Assembly (NCBI RefSeq): GCF_000429845.1
Contig: NZ_KE386972.1
Location: forward strand, 100,830-164,829
Length of the DNA stretch: 64,000 nucleotides
Direction: 5' to 3'
DNA from: Comamonas composti DSM 21721
Lineage (GTDB): Bacteria > Pseudomonadota > Gammaproteobacteria > Burkholderiales > Burkholderiaceae_C
The notes under the pieces were generated by a model that was not told the DNA's origin, did not search any database, and worked only from the letters and a program-made list of their open reading frames with translations. Every line of letters begins with the position of its first letter. Position 1 is the first letter of the stretch. Positions 16,329 through 24,496 of this stretch are shown one piece after another. The position numbers and the translations under genes were made by a program.

Positions 16329-17234
16329 ATGCTCAAGAAAATTCTCGGTGTTTACGACGAGCCCGCCGGGCACTGGGTCGGCAATGGCTTTCCCGTGCGC
16401 TCGCTGTTCAGCTATGGCGACCATGGCCGGGCGCTGAGCCCGTTCTTGCTGCTCGACCATGCAGGCCCTCACCATTTCACGCCCACCGAGGAGCGACGCG
16501 GCGTGGGTGCGCACCCGCACCGCGGCTTCGAGACCGTGACCATCGTCTACGAGGGCGAGGTGGCCCACAAGGACTCCACGGGTGCGGGCGGCGTGATCGG
16601 CCCCGGCGATGTGCAGTGGATGACGGCGGCCTCGGGCATCCTGCACGAGGAATACCACTCCGAAGCCTATGCGCGCACGGGCGGCAACTTCGAGATGGTG
16701 CAGCTGTGGGTGAACCTGCCGGCCGCGCACAAGATGGCCGCGCCGGCCTACCAGACGCTGCTGGATCAGGACATGGGCCGGGCGCAGCTGCCGAATGCAG
16801 CGGGCCGGGTGCGCGTGATCGCAGGCTGCTATGAGGGCGCCGATGGCGCAAAGGCCCTGGGCCCGGCGCGCACCTTCACGCCCGTCGATGTCTGGGACGT
16901 GAGGCTCAAGGCCTCGGCCACGGCCGAGCTCAGGGCCCACCCCGGCCGCACGCTGGCCCTGGTCGTGCTGCACGGCACGCTGCTCGTCAACGGCCAGCAG
17001 ATTGCGCGCCAGGGCCAGCTGGTGCACCTGGACCGCGAGGGCCAGAGCGTGCACCTGGAGGCCAACGGCGAGGTCACGCTGCTGTGGCTGTCGGGCGAGC
17101 CCATTGACGAACCCGTGGTCGGCCATGGGCCCTTCGTCATGAACAGCGAGGCGCAGATCGCGCAGGCCATGCACGACTTGCGCGCCGGCCGCTTTGGCGC
17201 CATGGGCGCCAGCGCGTCCGCACCCGCGCATTGA
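16329..17234 (+). CDS. Pirin family protein, first copy
   Basis: 301 residues, a bicupin. The metal-binding residues of pirins are present: H62 and H64 in AHPHRGFETVT, H106 and E108 in GILHEEYHS. Some bacterial pirins act as quercetinases or stress-linked redox regulators; the specific role here is unknown. Start chosen at the ATG following AAGGAGAAAGACC. It precedes the YcaC-type hydrolase by 67 bases and faces a LysR gene. A second, only distantly similar pirin is encoded at 31505. Confidence 0.93.
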   Translation: MLKKILGVYDEPAGHWVGNGFPVRSLFSYGDHGRALSPFLLLDHAGPHHFTPTEERRGVGAHPHRGFETVTIVYEGEVAHKDSTGAGGVIGPGDVQWMTAASGILHEEYHSEAYARTGGNFEMVQLWVNLPAAHKMAAPAYQTLLDQDMGRAQLPNAAGRVRVIAGCYEGADGAKALGPARTFTPVDVWDVRLKASATAELRAHPGRTLALVVLHGTLLVNGQQIARQGQLVHLDREGQSVHLEANGEVTLLWLSGEPIDEPVVGHGPFVMNSEAQIAQAMHDLRAGRFGAMGASASAPAH

Positions 17235-17301
17235 CGCCTGCCGGGCGGCTGGGCCGCCCGGCACCGCCCCCTTTTTACCCAACCCTGCCAAGGAGAAAAC
17301 C

Positions 17302-17931
17302 ATGAGCAACAAGCCCTATGTACGCCTGGACAAAGACAATGCCGCCGTGCTGCTGGTCGATCACCAGACCGGCCTTCTGTCCCTGGTGCGCGACATCGAT
17401 CCCGACAAGTTCAAGAACAATGTGCTGGCCCTGGCCGACATGGCCGAGTACTTCAAGCTGCCCACCATCCTGACCACCAGCTTCGAGGACGGCCCCAACG
17501 GCCCGCTGGTGCCCGAGCTGAAGGAAAAATTCCCGGACGCGCCCTATATCGCGCGCCCCGGCCAGATCAATGCCTGGGACAACGAGGACTTCGTCAAGGC
17601 CATCCAGGCCACGGGCAAGAAACAGCTCATCGTGGCCGGCGTGGTCACCGAGGTCTGCGTGGCCTTCCCCGTGCTCTCGGCCCTGGCCGAAGGCTATGAG
17701 GTGTTCGTGATCGCCGATGCCTCGGGCACCTTCAACGCCATGACCCAGCAGGCCGCCTGGAGCCGCATGGAGCAGGCCGGCGCCCAGCTCATGACCTGGT
17801 TCGGCGCGGCCTGCGAGCTGCACCGCGACTGGCGCAACGATGTGCAAGGCCTGGGCGCCCTGTTCAGCAGCCACATTCCCGACTACCGCAACCTCATGCA
17901 CAGCCATGCCACGCTGACTGCGGCCAGGTAA
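17302..17931 (+). CDS. ycaC: Isochorismatase-superfamily hydrolase, YcaC type
   Basis: 209 residues. Alpha/beta cysteine hydrolase with D20 (LLVDHQTG) and nucleophile C119 (GVVTEVCVAF). Long stretches such as MTWFGAACELHRDWRND and HIPDYRNLM match the YcaC octamer family closely. The physiological substrate of YcaC is unknown. A good AAGGAG precedes the start. Co-directional with the pirin gene and likely in the same LysR-controlled unit. Confidence 0.92.
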   Translation: MSNKPYVRLDKDNAAVLLVDHQTGLLSLVRDIDPDKFKNNVLALADMAEYFKLPTILTTSFEDGPNGPLVPELKEKFPDAPYIARPGQINAWDNEDFVKAIQATGKKQLIVAGVVTEVCVAFPVLSALAEGYEVFVIADASGTFNAMTQQAAWSRMEQAGAQLMTWFGAACELHRDWRNDVQGLGALFSSHIPDYRNLMHSHATLTAAR

Positions 17932-18032
17932 GCCCGTGAAGAAATCCCCGCCCAAGCCCTCTAGGCCGGCGGGGCTTGAACGACAGGCCGAGTCCGATCC
18001 GCGCATAGTCCACGCGCGGCGGCACCTCGGCA

Positions 18033-18165
18033 TGCACGGTGCGCGCGCTCGCTGACCTGGACTGGCGCCCGGTGATCGACAGCAGCTATCCGCTGGCGCA
18101 GATCACCGAGGCGTTTGCGCACCAGCAGCCGGCACGTTGGCAAGATCTGCCTGACCTACCAAGCC
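18033..18165 (+). pseudogene. Remnant of a medium-chain dehydrogenase/quinone oxidoreductase C-terminus
   Basis: Translation gives WRPVIDSSYPLAQITEAFAHQQ, the C-terminal pattern of zinc-type alcohol dehydrogenase/quinone oxidoreductases. The matching continuation SRHVGKICLTY is found in a different frame, so a frameshift lies near 18126. Only about 40 codons remain; there is no Rossmann domain upstream. Upstream, 17940-18035 read on the minus strand gives a short open stretch (VDYARIGLGLSFKPR) that may be a further relic. This marks an old recombination or deletion junction before the NERD-helicase gene. Confidence 0.55.
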
Positions 18166-18225
18166 CCCTCTGCGCTGCGGCCGCCGCGCCTGCAGAGTAC
18201 GCAAATCAGGATCGCTCTTGATAAA

Positions 18226-18315
18226 GGAGCTGCTAGCGCTTGTTTTCAATGGGTTTCAAGCCTTTTTATGCTTGAGTTTCAGAAGAGAAAGGCGCTACCA
18301 GCTATGAAAGCAGTA
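18226..18315. repeat. GCTGCTAGCGCTTG repeat, copy 2 (long form)
   Basis: GAGCTGCTAGCGCTTG near 18226 is mirrored by AGGCGCTACCAGCTATGAAAG near 18290-18310. Between them are a short T-rich segment and the internal pair TTGAAACCC-like/TTTCAAGCC. The longer, two-armed form resembles copy 6 at 48403. It fills the gap before the NERD-helicase gene. Confidence 0.5.
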
Positions 18316-18383
18316 GCTCTGCCTTAAGAGCGTTTTCCAGGCCTCTGGGTGCTCTGCGCTATAAACGGCGCTGTAGAAACATA

Positions 18384-20216
18384 ATGAAACATCATGGAGA
18401 GGCGATGGCAGAGCTGATTCCTGCGCTGGGCAACTGTGCCGCGCGCATGACTTCCGGAGAGAAACGACTGGCCGAGCGCCTGCAGCAAAAGCTGGGGGCC
18501 GATTACCTGCTGTGGTGGGATGTGCCTGTTGGGCCGCTACAGACACGGCCTGACTTCATCGTAATCCACCCGAGCCACGGTGCACTGATTCTGGAAACCA
18601 AGGATTGGCATCTGGAAACCATTCATAGCGCAACTCCACAGCGCTTTGAAATTGCTCCTGGTGGTCGTCTGACTGTTACTTATAACCCTCTCACGCAGGC
18701 GAGACACGGGGCCATTCGAGTGGTGAATGCCCTAGAGGCCGACTCTCAGTTGGTACAAGTCGACGGGCCTTATCAAGGCAAATTGTCCTTTCCCTGGGGC
18801 CATGGCGTGGTGCTGACGCGCATTACACGCCAGCAATTCACCGATGCAGGACTAGCCGCAGCGATTCCTGCTCATTTGGTGATCTGCAAAGACGAGATGC
18901 TCGCGGATGTTCGGCCAGAGGTTTTTGAACAGCGGCTGTTGGCTATGCTTCCCTATACTTTTCGCCGCGTCATCACAGGATCTCAACTTGACCGCATACG
19001 CTGGATACTGTTCCCCGAAATCCGCGTGCCCCGGCAGCAAAGCCTTTTCGGCGACGGCCAGGCGGATGAAGATGGGGACGAGCTGCCGGGCATCATGCAG
19101 GTCATGGACTTGCAGCAGGAGCAGCTGGCGCGCAGCCTGGGCGACGGCCACCGCGTGATCCACGGCGTGGCGGGCTCGGGCAAGACCATGATCCTCGGCT
19201 ACCGCGCCGAGCATCTGGCCCGGGCCGCGCAAGCGCCGGGCAGCAAGCCGATCCTGGTGCTTTGCTACAACGAGCCGCTGGGCGTCAAGCTCGCGGCCGA
19301 CATGGCGGCCAAGGGCCTGTCCGAGCGCGTGCACGTCATGCACTGGGACAAATGGACGCGCTCCCAACTGGCCGCCCATGGCCTGCTCACGCCCGACCTG
19401 GAGCGCATGGGCGTGAGCCAGAAGATGGCCGCCTTCGTGCAGCGTGTCACCGAAGGGCTGGAGAGCCAAGCCATTCCCTCGGGCCAGTACCAGGCGGTTC
19501 TCATCGACGAAGGCCACGACTTCGCACCCGATTGGCTGAGGCTGGTCACGCAGATGGTGGACCCCGAGACCAACAGCCTGCTGCTGCTCTACGACGATGC
19601 GCAAAGCCTTTACGACCGGGGCCAGAAGCGCAACTTCAGCCTCAAAAGCGTGGGCATACAGGCCCAGGGCCGCACCACGATTCTCAAGATCAACTACCGC
19701 AACACGCGCCAGATCCTGCAGCTGGCCCATCGCCTGGCGGGCGACCTGCTCACGCCTGCCGATGCCCAGGACGAGGACGGCATCCCCCTGCTCAAACCCC
19801 TGAGCTGCGGCCGCGAAGGCCCGGACCCCATCCTCGTCGACCTGCCGACCCTGCCCGAACGTGCTGCGCGCATGGCCGAGCTGCTCGCAGACCAGCATGC
19901 CCAGGGCCATGCCTGGGGGGAGATGGCCGTGCTCTGCCGCCACCATGACGAGATGGAGATCTGCGCCCATGCGCTGCAGCGCAAGGGCCTGCCTTTTCGC
20001 ATGCGCAAGAAGTCGGGCCACTTCCGGCCCGAGGAAGACGCGATCAAGCTCATGACCATGCATGTGAGCAAGGGGCTGGAGTGGCCTGTGGTGGCCGTGA
20101 TCTCTTCCGAGGAAGAGCGGCGCAGCAAGGATGGACAAAAGGACGCCGAGCTGGAGGCACGGCTGTTCTATGTGGCCGCAACCAGAGCCGTGAACCGGCT
20201 GATCAGCATTGGATGA
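18384..20216 (+). CDS. NERD nuclease-domain/UvrD-like superfamily 1 helicase
   Basis: 610 residues. The N-terminal NERD domain (about 25-120) carries D57 and the E71-T-K73 pair, a PD-(D/E)xK-like site. The helicase part has a Q-motif (QQEQLARSL), Walker A GVAGSGKT (261-268), Walker B LIDEGHD (373-379), INYRNTRQI, motif V TMHVSKGLEWPVVAV and motif VI YVAATRA. It likely acts on DNA ends or recombination intermediates; a defence role is possible but unproven. A second ATG at 18405 follows GGAGAGG and may be the true start. The first 210 codons are clearly less GC-rich than the rest, as if the nuclease half had a different origin. Confidence 0.88.
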   Translation: MKHHGEAMAELIPALGNCAARMTSGEKRLAERLQQKLGADYLLWWDVPVGPLQTRPDFIVIHPSHGALILETKDWHLETIHSATPQRFEIAPGGRLTVTYNPLTQARHGAIRVVNALEADSQLVQVDGPYQGKLSFPWGHGVVLTRITRQQFTDAGLAAAIPAHLVICKDEMLADVRPEVFEQRLLAMLPYTFRRVITGSQLDRIRWILFPEIRVPRQQSLFGDGQADEDGDELPGIMQVMDLQQEQLARSLGDGHRVIHGVAGSGKTMILGYRAEHLARAAQAPGSKPILVLCYNEPLGVKLAADMAAKGLSERVHVMHWDKWTRSQLAAHGLLTPDLERMGVSQKMAAFVQRVTEGLESQAIPSGQYQAVLIDEGHDFAPDWLRLVTQMVDPETNSLLLLYDDAQSLYDRGQKRNFSLKSVGIQAQGRTTILKINYRNTRQILQLAHRLAGDLLTPADAQDEDGIPLLKPLSCGREGPDPILVDLPTLPERAARMAELLADQHAQGHAWGEMAVLCRHHDEMEICAHALQRKGLPFRMRKKSGHFRPEEDAIKLMTMHVSKGLEWPVVAVISSEEERRSKDGQKDAELEARLFYVAATRAVNRLISIG

Positions 20217-20222
20217 CCTACA

Positions 20223-20270
20223 TTTTTGATAGCAGGCAGCGCTTGATGGGCAAGCGCTAGCGCCAAAATT
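20223..20270. repeat. AGCGCTT/AAGCGCT hairpin repeat, copy 3
   Basis: TTTTTGATAGCAGGCAGCGCTT then GATGGGC and AAGCGCTAGCGCC, starting six bases after the helicase stop. Same core hairpin as copies 1, 4 and 5, with a T-run at one side. Confidence 0.55.
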
Positions 20271-20486
20271 CTTGTGAAGCCGTGCCGCCAGCCAACGCCT
20301 AGACCGGTGCCCGCTCTGCGGCTGGGGCTCTGGGCCGTCATCCTGCGGATGCCGCACAGGTTGCGGGTGAACGCTGGCGACAGCCTGGCGGTGCAGCTTG
20401 ATTCGGATTTTTCGTTTCTTGTATATGCTGCTACGCGCCGGTCGGCTCCATGGGCGGGCCGGTGATCAATCAATTATGGAGACGAC

Positions 20487-20876
20487 ATGTTCAGTCACGT
20501 CATGCTGGGTGCCAGCGACCTGGAAAAATCCAGGCAGTTCTACGATGCTTTTCTCGGTGTTCTGGGTGCAGCGCCCGGTGTTGCCAACAAGAACCGCTAT
20601 TTCTGGCGCAATGCCGGGGGCACGTTCTCGGTGTCCACCCCCATCAACGGCGAGCCAGCCAGCCATGGCAACGGTGCCACCACGGGTTTTGCCGCAGAGT
20701 CGCCCGAGCTGGTGGACAAGGCCCATGCAGCGGCCCTGGCCGCCGGTGGCGTGGATTGCGAGGATCCTCCGGGCTGGCGCGGCGATTCGCCGGGCGGCCG
20801 CCTGTACCTGGCCTATGTGCGCGATCCTGCAGGCAACAAGCTGTGCCTGCTGCATCGCCCGCCGAAAGGGGCTTGA
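20487..20876 (+). CDS. VOC-superfamily (glyoxalase/bleomycin-resistance fold) protein
   Basis: 129 residues. One vicinal-oxygen-chelate module: MLGASDLEKSRQFYDAFLG at the N-terminus and a C-terminal YVRDPAGNKLCLLH with the usual metal-side glutamate replaced by other residues. Members are lyases, dioxygenases or binding proteins, and the substrate here is unknown. It stands alone between two copies of the AGCGCTT hairpin repeat, with the opposite-strand sbcDC operon downstream. Confidence 0.87.
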   Translation: MFSHVMLGASDLEKSRQFYDAFLGVLGAAPGVANKNRYFWRNAGGTFSVSTPINGEPASHGNGATTGFAAESPELVDKAHAAALAAGGVDCEDPPGWRGDSPGGRLYLAYVRDPAGNKLCLLHRPPKGA

Positions 20877-20891
20877 GTCGCATCGACTTGT

Positions 20892-20939
20892 ATTTTGATA
20901 GCTGCTAGCGCTTGCTGCATAAGCGCTAGAGGCCAAAAA
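20892..20939. repeat. AGCGCTT/AAGCGCT hairpin repeat, copy 4
   Basis: ATTTTGATAGCTGCTAGCGCTT, then GCTGCAT and AAGCGCTAGAGGCCAAAAA. This is the best-formed short copy, 15 bases after the VOC stop. The stem CTAGCGCTT/AAGCGCTAG with flanking A/T runs would work as a terminator on either strand. Confidence 0.65.
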
Positions 20940-21046
20940 CAGTCAAAAAACAGGGCTCGGCGTGCAGCGCCCGCAGAGCCCCCGATTCAGGTTTTTCCTG
21001 TGCCCATGCTTGCGGGAAGCCTGGGCTTGCCATTTCGGCTCCGACG

Positions 21047-24000
21047 CTAGCCTGTCTGCACGACCAGGCGTGAGTGGCCCACGCCGCCGCCCTTCTCCAC
21101 ACGGATCTGCGCGGGAATGCGCTCCTTGAGCGCATCCACATGGCTGATGATGCCGATCATCTTGCCGCTGGCGTTGAGCGCATCCAGCGCCGAGAGCGCA
21201 ACTTCCAGCGTGTCGGCATCCAGCGTGCCAAAGCCCTCGTCGAGGAACAGGCAGTCGATCGAGGCCTTGTGGCTGACCAGGTCGGACAGTGCCAGCGCCA
21301 GCGCCAGGCTGACCAGAAAACTCTCGCCGCCCGATAGCGTGCGCGTGTCGCGCGCGGCATCGCCCTGCCAGGCATCGACGATTTCAAGCTCCAGCTCGCC
21401 GCTGCTTTTGCGCCTGAGCGTGTAGCGCCCGTGCAGGCGCTGCAGGTGGCGGTTGGCCAGGTGCAGCAAGTGGTCCAGCGTCAGGCCCTGGGCGAACTTG
21501 CGGTATTTGTCACCCTGGGCCGAGCCGATCAAGCCGTTCAGATGCTGCCAGAGGTCGGCCTCCCTGGTCTGGACCTCGATCCTGGCGAACAGGGCTTGCT
21601 GGCTCTGGCGGCGGCGCTCGTCCTCGGCCAGCCGGCTTTTGATACCGCCGATCTGCTGGCTCAGCGCATCGCGCTGCTGCTGCAGGTCCTGCAACTGCTC
21701 CTGGATCCGGGCCAGAGGCCATGGGCTGAGGTTCTGGGCCGCGAGCGCTGCGTGCCGTGCCTGCGCGGCCTGCAGCAAGGCGGTGGCGCGCTCCAGGGCT
21801 GCCTGCAGCCGCTGCTGCAGCGCGCTCAGACGCAGGTGCTCGGCCTCGGGCAGCAGGGCCTGCGCATAGGCGGCCAGGTCACCAAACGGGCTGGCGTCCA
21901 GCGCCGCCTGCCATTGCTCGGCACGGTGCTGTGCATGCGCTGCCTGTTCCTCGATCTGGGCCTGTGTCTGCTGCTGCTGGCCCTGGAGCTGGGCCAGGTC
22001 CTGACGCAGGGCCTGGACTTCGGTCTCGCATTGCTCTAGGGCCTGGGGCAGCTGCGCAAGTGCAGGCAGGGCCGGATCATGGGGCGGCTGTGCGGCTGCG
22101 GCTTGGCATTGCGCGCTCCAGTGCTGGGCCCTGGCCTGTGCGGTCCTGCATTCCTGGCGCTGCAAGGCCAGCGCCGGCCCCAGCTTTTGCAGGCGGGCCT
22201 GGGCTTGCTGCCACTGCTGCCATTCCTCCTGGCGCTGTGCAAGCCAGGGAAGCGCCTGCGCGGGATCGGGCAGGGCATGGCCGGCTTCGGCCAGCGAGGC
22301 CTCCAGGCTTTGCAGCAGGCTTGTCCTGCCGGCCTGCAGCGCGGCCAGAGCCTGCTGCTGCTCTTGCTGGCGGTGGGCGTTATCGGTCAGGGTCTGTTGC
22401 AGGCGCTCGAGCCGGCTGTGCTCGGCCTGGGCCTGCTGCATGGCCAGGTGGGTCGCGTCCCGGGCTTGCTGCACGGCCTGCTCGCCGGCTTCAGCCTCCT
22501 GCAGGGATTGGGTGAAGCCGTCCAGACCTTGCTGGCTGGCGGCCTGCAGGTCTGCCAGCGCCTGGGGCTGTTGCCAGTCGCAGTCTGCAGGGCCGGTGGC
22601 CTGGGCCAGAAGGCCGAGCCAGTGAGCATTCCAGCGCTCCAGTGCCTGGTGCAGCTCGGCGAGCTGGCGCTGGTTGCCGGCCTGTCCGGCCTGCAAGGCG
22701 GCAAGCGCTGCGCTGGCGGCTTCGCCGCGCTGCTGAACCGCCTCCAGCTCCTGCTGCCGGGCCTGCAGGGCCTGCTGCGTGGCGGAGAGGTCGAGCGCCT
22801 CATAGGCCGCAACCGCCGGGTGCTCGCGCGCGCCGCACAGGGGGCAGGCCTGGCCCGGCTGCAGGTGCTCACGATGCGCGGAAAGATCCTGTATGCGCTG
22901 CTCCTGGGCCAGCAGCTTTTGCTTGTCCGCGACCTGCTCCTTGAGGTTTTTGTACTGCTCGCGCAGTGCGGCCAGGGCCTGGCTGCCGGCCTCGATCTGC
23001 TGCCCGGCTTCGCGTTCCTGCTGCTCCAGCCGGGCCTGTTGCTCGGCCAGCTCGCGTCTTTGTCGGGCCTGGTCCTGTATCTGCTGCCAGCCATGCAGCT
23101 GGGCCTGCAGTTCGCGGCCGCGCTCGCGCAGCTGGGCCAGGCCGGGGGCCGACAAGGCGGCCAGCCGCCGGGTCTGGGCATCGCTGGCCTGCGCCATCCG
23201 GGCCTGGGCCTGAACGAGTGCTTGCGCCGCCGCATCGGCCTGGGTTGTTTGCGCCTGAAGCTGCTGCGCCAAGGCGGTTTTTTGCTCGTCCAGCTGCTGC
23301 AGCGCTTGCTGCTGGTGGCTGATCTGGCGCTCTTGTGTTTCGCGCAGCTCGAACTGCTGGCGCCAGCTGCCCAGCCACTCGCCGAGGCGGCCGTGGGCGG
23401 CCTGGGTCTGGCAGCGCTGCTGCAGGTCTTGCTCTTCCTGCTCCAGCGCCGCGAGCTCTTGTGCTGCGGCCTGTGCCAGGGCCTGTGCCAACGCCTGTGC
23501 CTGGCCCTGTTGCTGCTGCAGCCGCACTTGGGTCTGGCCATGCTGCTCCTGCAGCGCCTGCCATTGCTGCAGGCCTTGCTGGTGTGCGCTGCAGGCCTGC
23601 TGCCAGGCCTGGTGCAGAGGGCGCAGGGTCTGGGCAGGCTGGTGGGCGGCCAGGCGCTGCAGCTCGGGCTGCGCCTGCTCCAGCGCCTGTGCGTCCTGCG
23701 CATGACCGGCTTCGGCGGTCTGCAGGTCCTGGGCGGATTGCTGCAACTGCTCCAGCCACTGCAGCTGGGCCTGTGCGCTCTGGTGCTGGGCCTGTGTGTG
23801 CTGCCACTGGTGCTGCAGGTCCTGCTGTTCGGCTTCCAGGGCCTGGCGCTGTTCGGGCGCCAGCAGCTCCACGCCATGGGCCTGGGCCTTGAGCTGGTCG
23901 AGCAGCTGGCGCTCATGGCGGGCGCGCTCGAATACCTTGATCGAGATCTGGCCGTAGATGGCCGTGCCCGTGAGCTCTTCGAGCAGGCCTGCGCGCTCGC

Positions 24001-24496
24001 TCGCATTCGCCTGCAGAAAGGCCGCAAAACCGCCCTGAGCGAGCAGCATGGACTTGGTGAAGCGCTCGAAGTCCAGGCCCGTGATCTCGGCGACGAGTTC
24101 GCGCATGGAGCGGGTCTGCGTGCTGAGCACCGTGCCGTCTGCGCGCGCAAGCTCGACCTTGGGCGCCTGCAGGGCGCCATCGGCCTTGTCGCGCGCGCGG
24201 CGCTGGCTCCAGAACGCACGGTAGGCCTGGCCCTGGGCCTCGAACTCCACCTCGGCCAGGCAGTCGGCCGTGTGGCGCGTCATGATGTCGTTGCTGGTCG
24301 ACGTAATGCTGTCCAGCCGGGGGGTCTGGTGATAGAGCGCCAGGCAGATGGCATCGAGCAGCGTGGACTTGCCCGCGCCCGTGGGGCCGGTGATGGCGAA
24401 CAGGCCGTTGTCGGCAAACGGTGGCTGGGTGAAGTCCAGGCGCCACTCGCCCTTGAGCGAGTTGAGGTTCTTCAGCCTGAGCGTGAGGATCTTCAT
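21047..24496 (-). CDS. sbcC: Exonuclease SbcCD subunit C (SMC-like ATPase)
   Basis: 1149 residues, a usual length. Walker A GPTGAGKST at 37-45; a long Gln/Ala/Leu-rich coiled coil; the zinc hook CPLC at C551-C554, near the middle as expected; a second coiled coil; then the ABC signature LSGGESFLVSLALALALS and Walker B LFLDEGFGTLD near the C-terminus. With SbcD it opens hairpins and trims DNA ends at stalled forks. Start is the ATG whose ATGA overlaps the SbcD stop. The heavily biased composition produces long spurious open frames on the other strand. Confidence 0.96.
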   Translation of the reverse strand: MKILTLRLKNLNSLKGEWRLDFTQPPFADNGLFAITGPTGAGKSTLLDAICLALYHQTPRLDSITSTSNDIMTRHTADCLAEVEFEAQGQAYRAFWSQRRARDKADGALQAPKVELARADGTVLSTQTRSMRELVAEITGLDFERFTKSMLLAQGGFAAFLQANASERAGLLEELTGTAIYGQISIKVFERARHERQLLDQLKAQAHGVELLAPEQRQALEAEQQDLQHQWQHTQAQHQSAQAQLQWLEQLQQSAQDLQTAEAGHAQDAQALEQAQPELQRLAAHQPAQTLRPLHQAWQQACSAHQQGLQQWQALQEQHGQTQVRLQQQQGQAQALAQALAQAAAQELAALEQEEQDLQQRCQTQAAHGRLGEWLGSWRQQFELRETQERQISHQQQALQQLDEQKTALAQQLQAQTTQADAAAQALVQAQARMAQASDAQTRRLAALSAPGLAQLRERGRELQAQLHGWQQIQDQARQRRELAEQQARLEQQEREAGQQIEAGSQALAALREQYKNLKEQVADKQKLLAQEQRIQDLSAHREHLQPGQACPLCGAREHPAVAAYEALDLSATQQALQARQQELEAVQQRGEAASAALAALQAGQAGNQRQLAELHQALERWNAHWLGLLAQATGPADCDWQQPQALADLQAASQQGLDGFTQSLQEAEAGEQAVQQARDATHLAMQQAQAEHSRLERLQQTLTDNAHRQQEQQQALAALQAGRTSLLQSLEASLAEAGHALPDPAQALPWLAQRQEEWQQWQQAQARLQKLGPALALQRQECRTAQARAQHWSAQCQAAAAQPPHDPALPALAQLPQALEQCETEVQALRQDLAQLQGQQQQTQAQIEEQAAHAQHRAEQWQAALDASPFGDLAAYAQALLPEAEHLRLSALQQRLQAALERATALLQAAQARHAALAAQNLSPWPLARIQEQLQDLQQQRDALSQQIGGIKSRLAEDERRRQSQQALFARIEVQTREADLWQHLNGLIGSAQGDKYRKFAQGLTLDHLLHLANRHLQRLHGRYTLRRKSSGELELEIVDAWQGDAARDTRTLSGGESFLVSLALALALSDLVSHKASIDCLFLDEGFGTLDADTLEVALSALDALNASGKMIGIISHVDALKERIPAQIRVEKGGGVGHSRLVVQTG

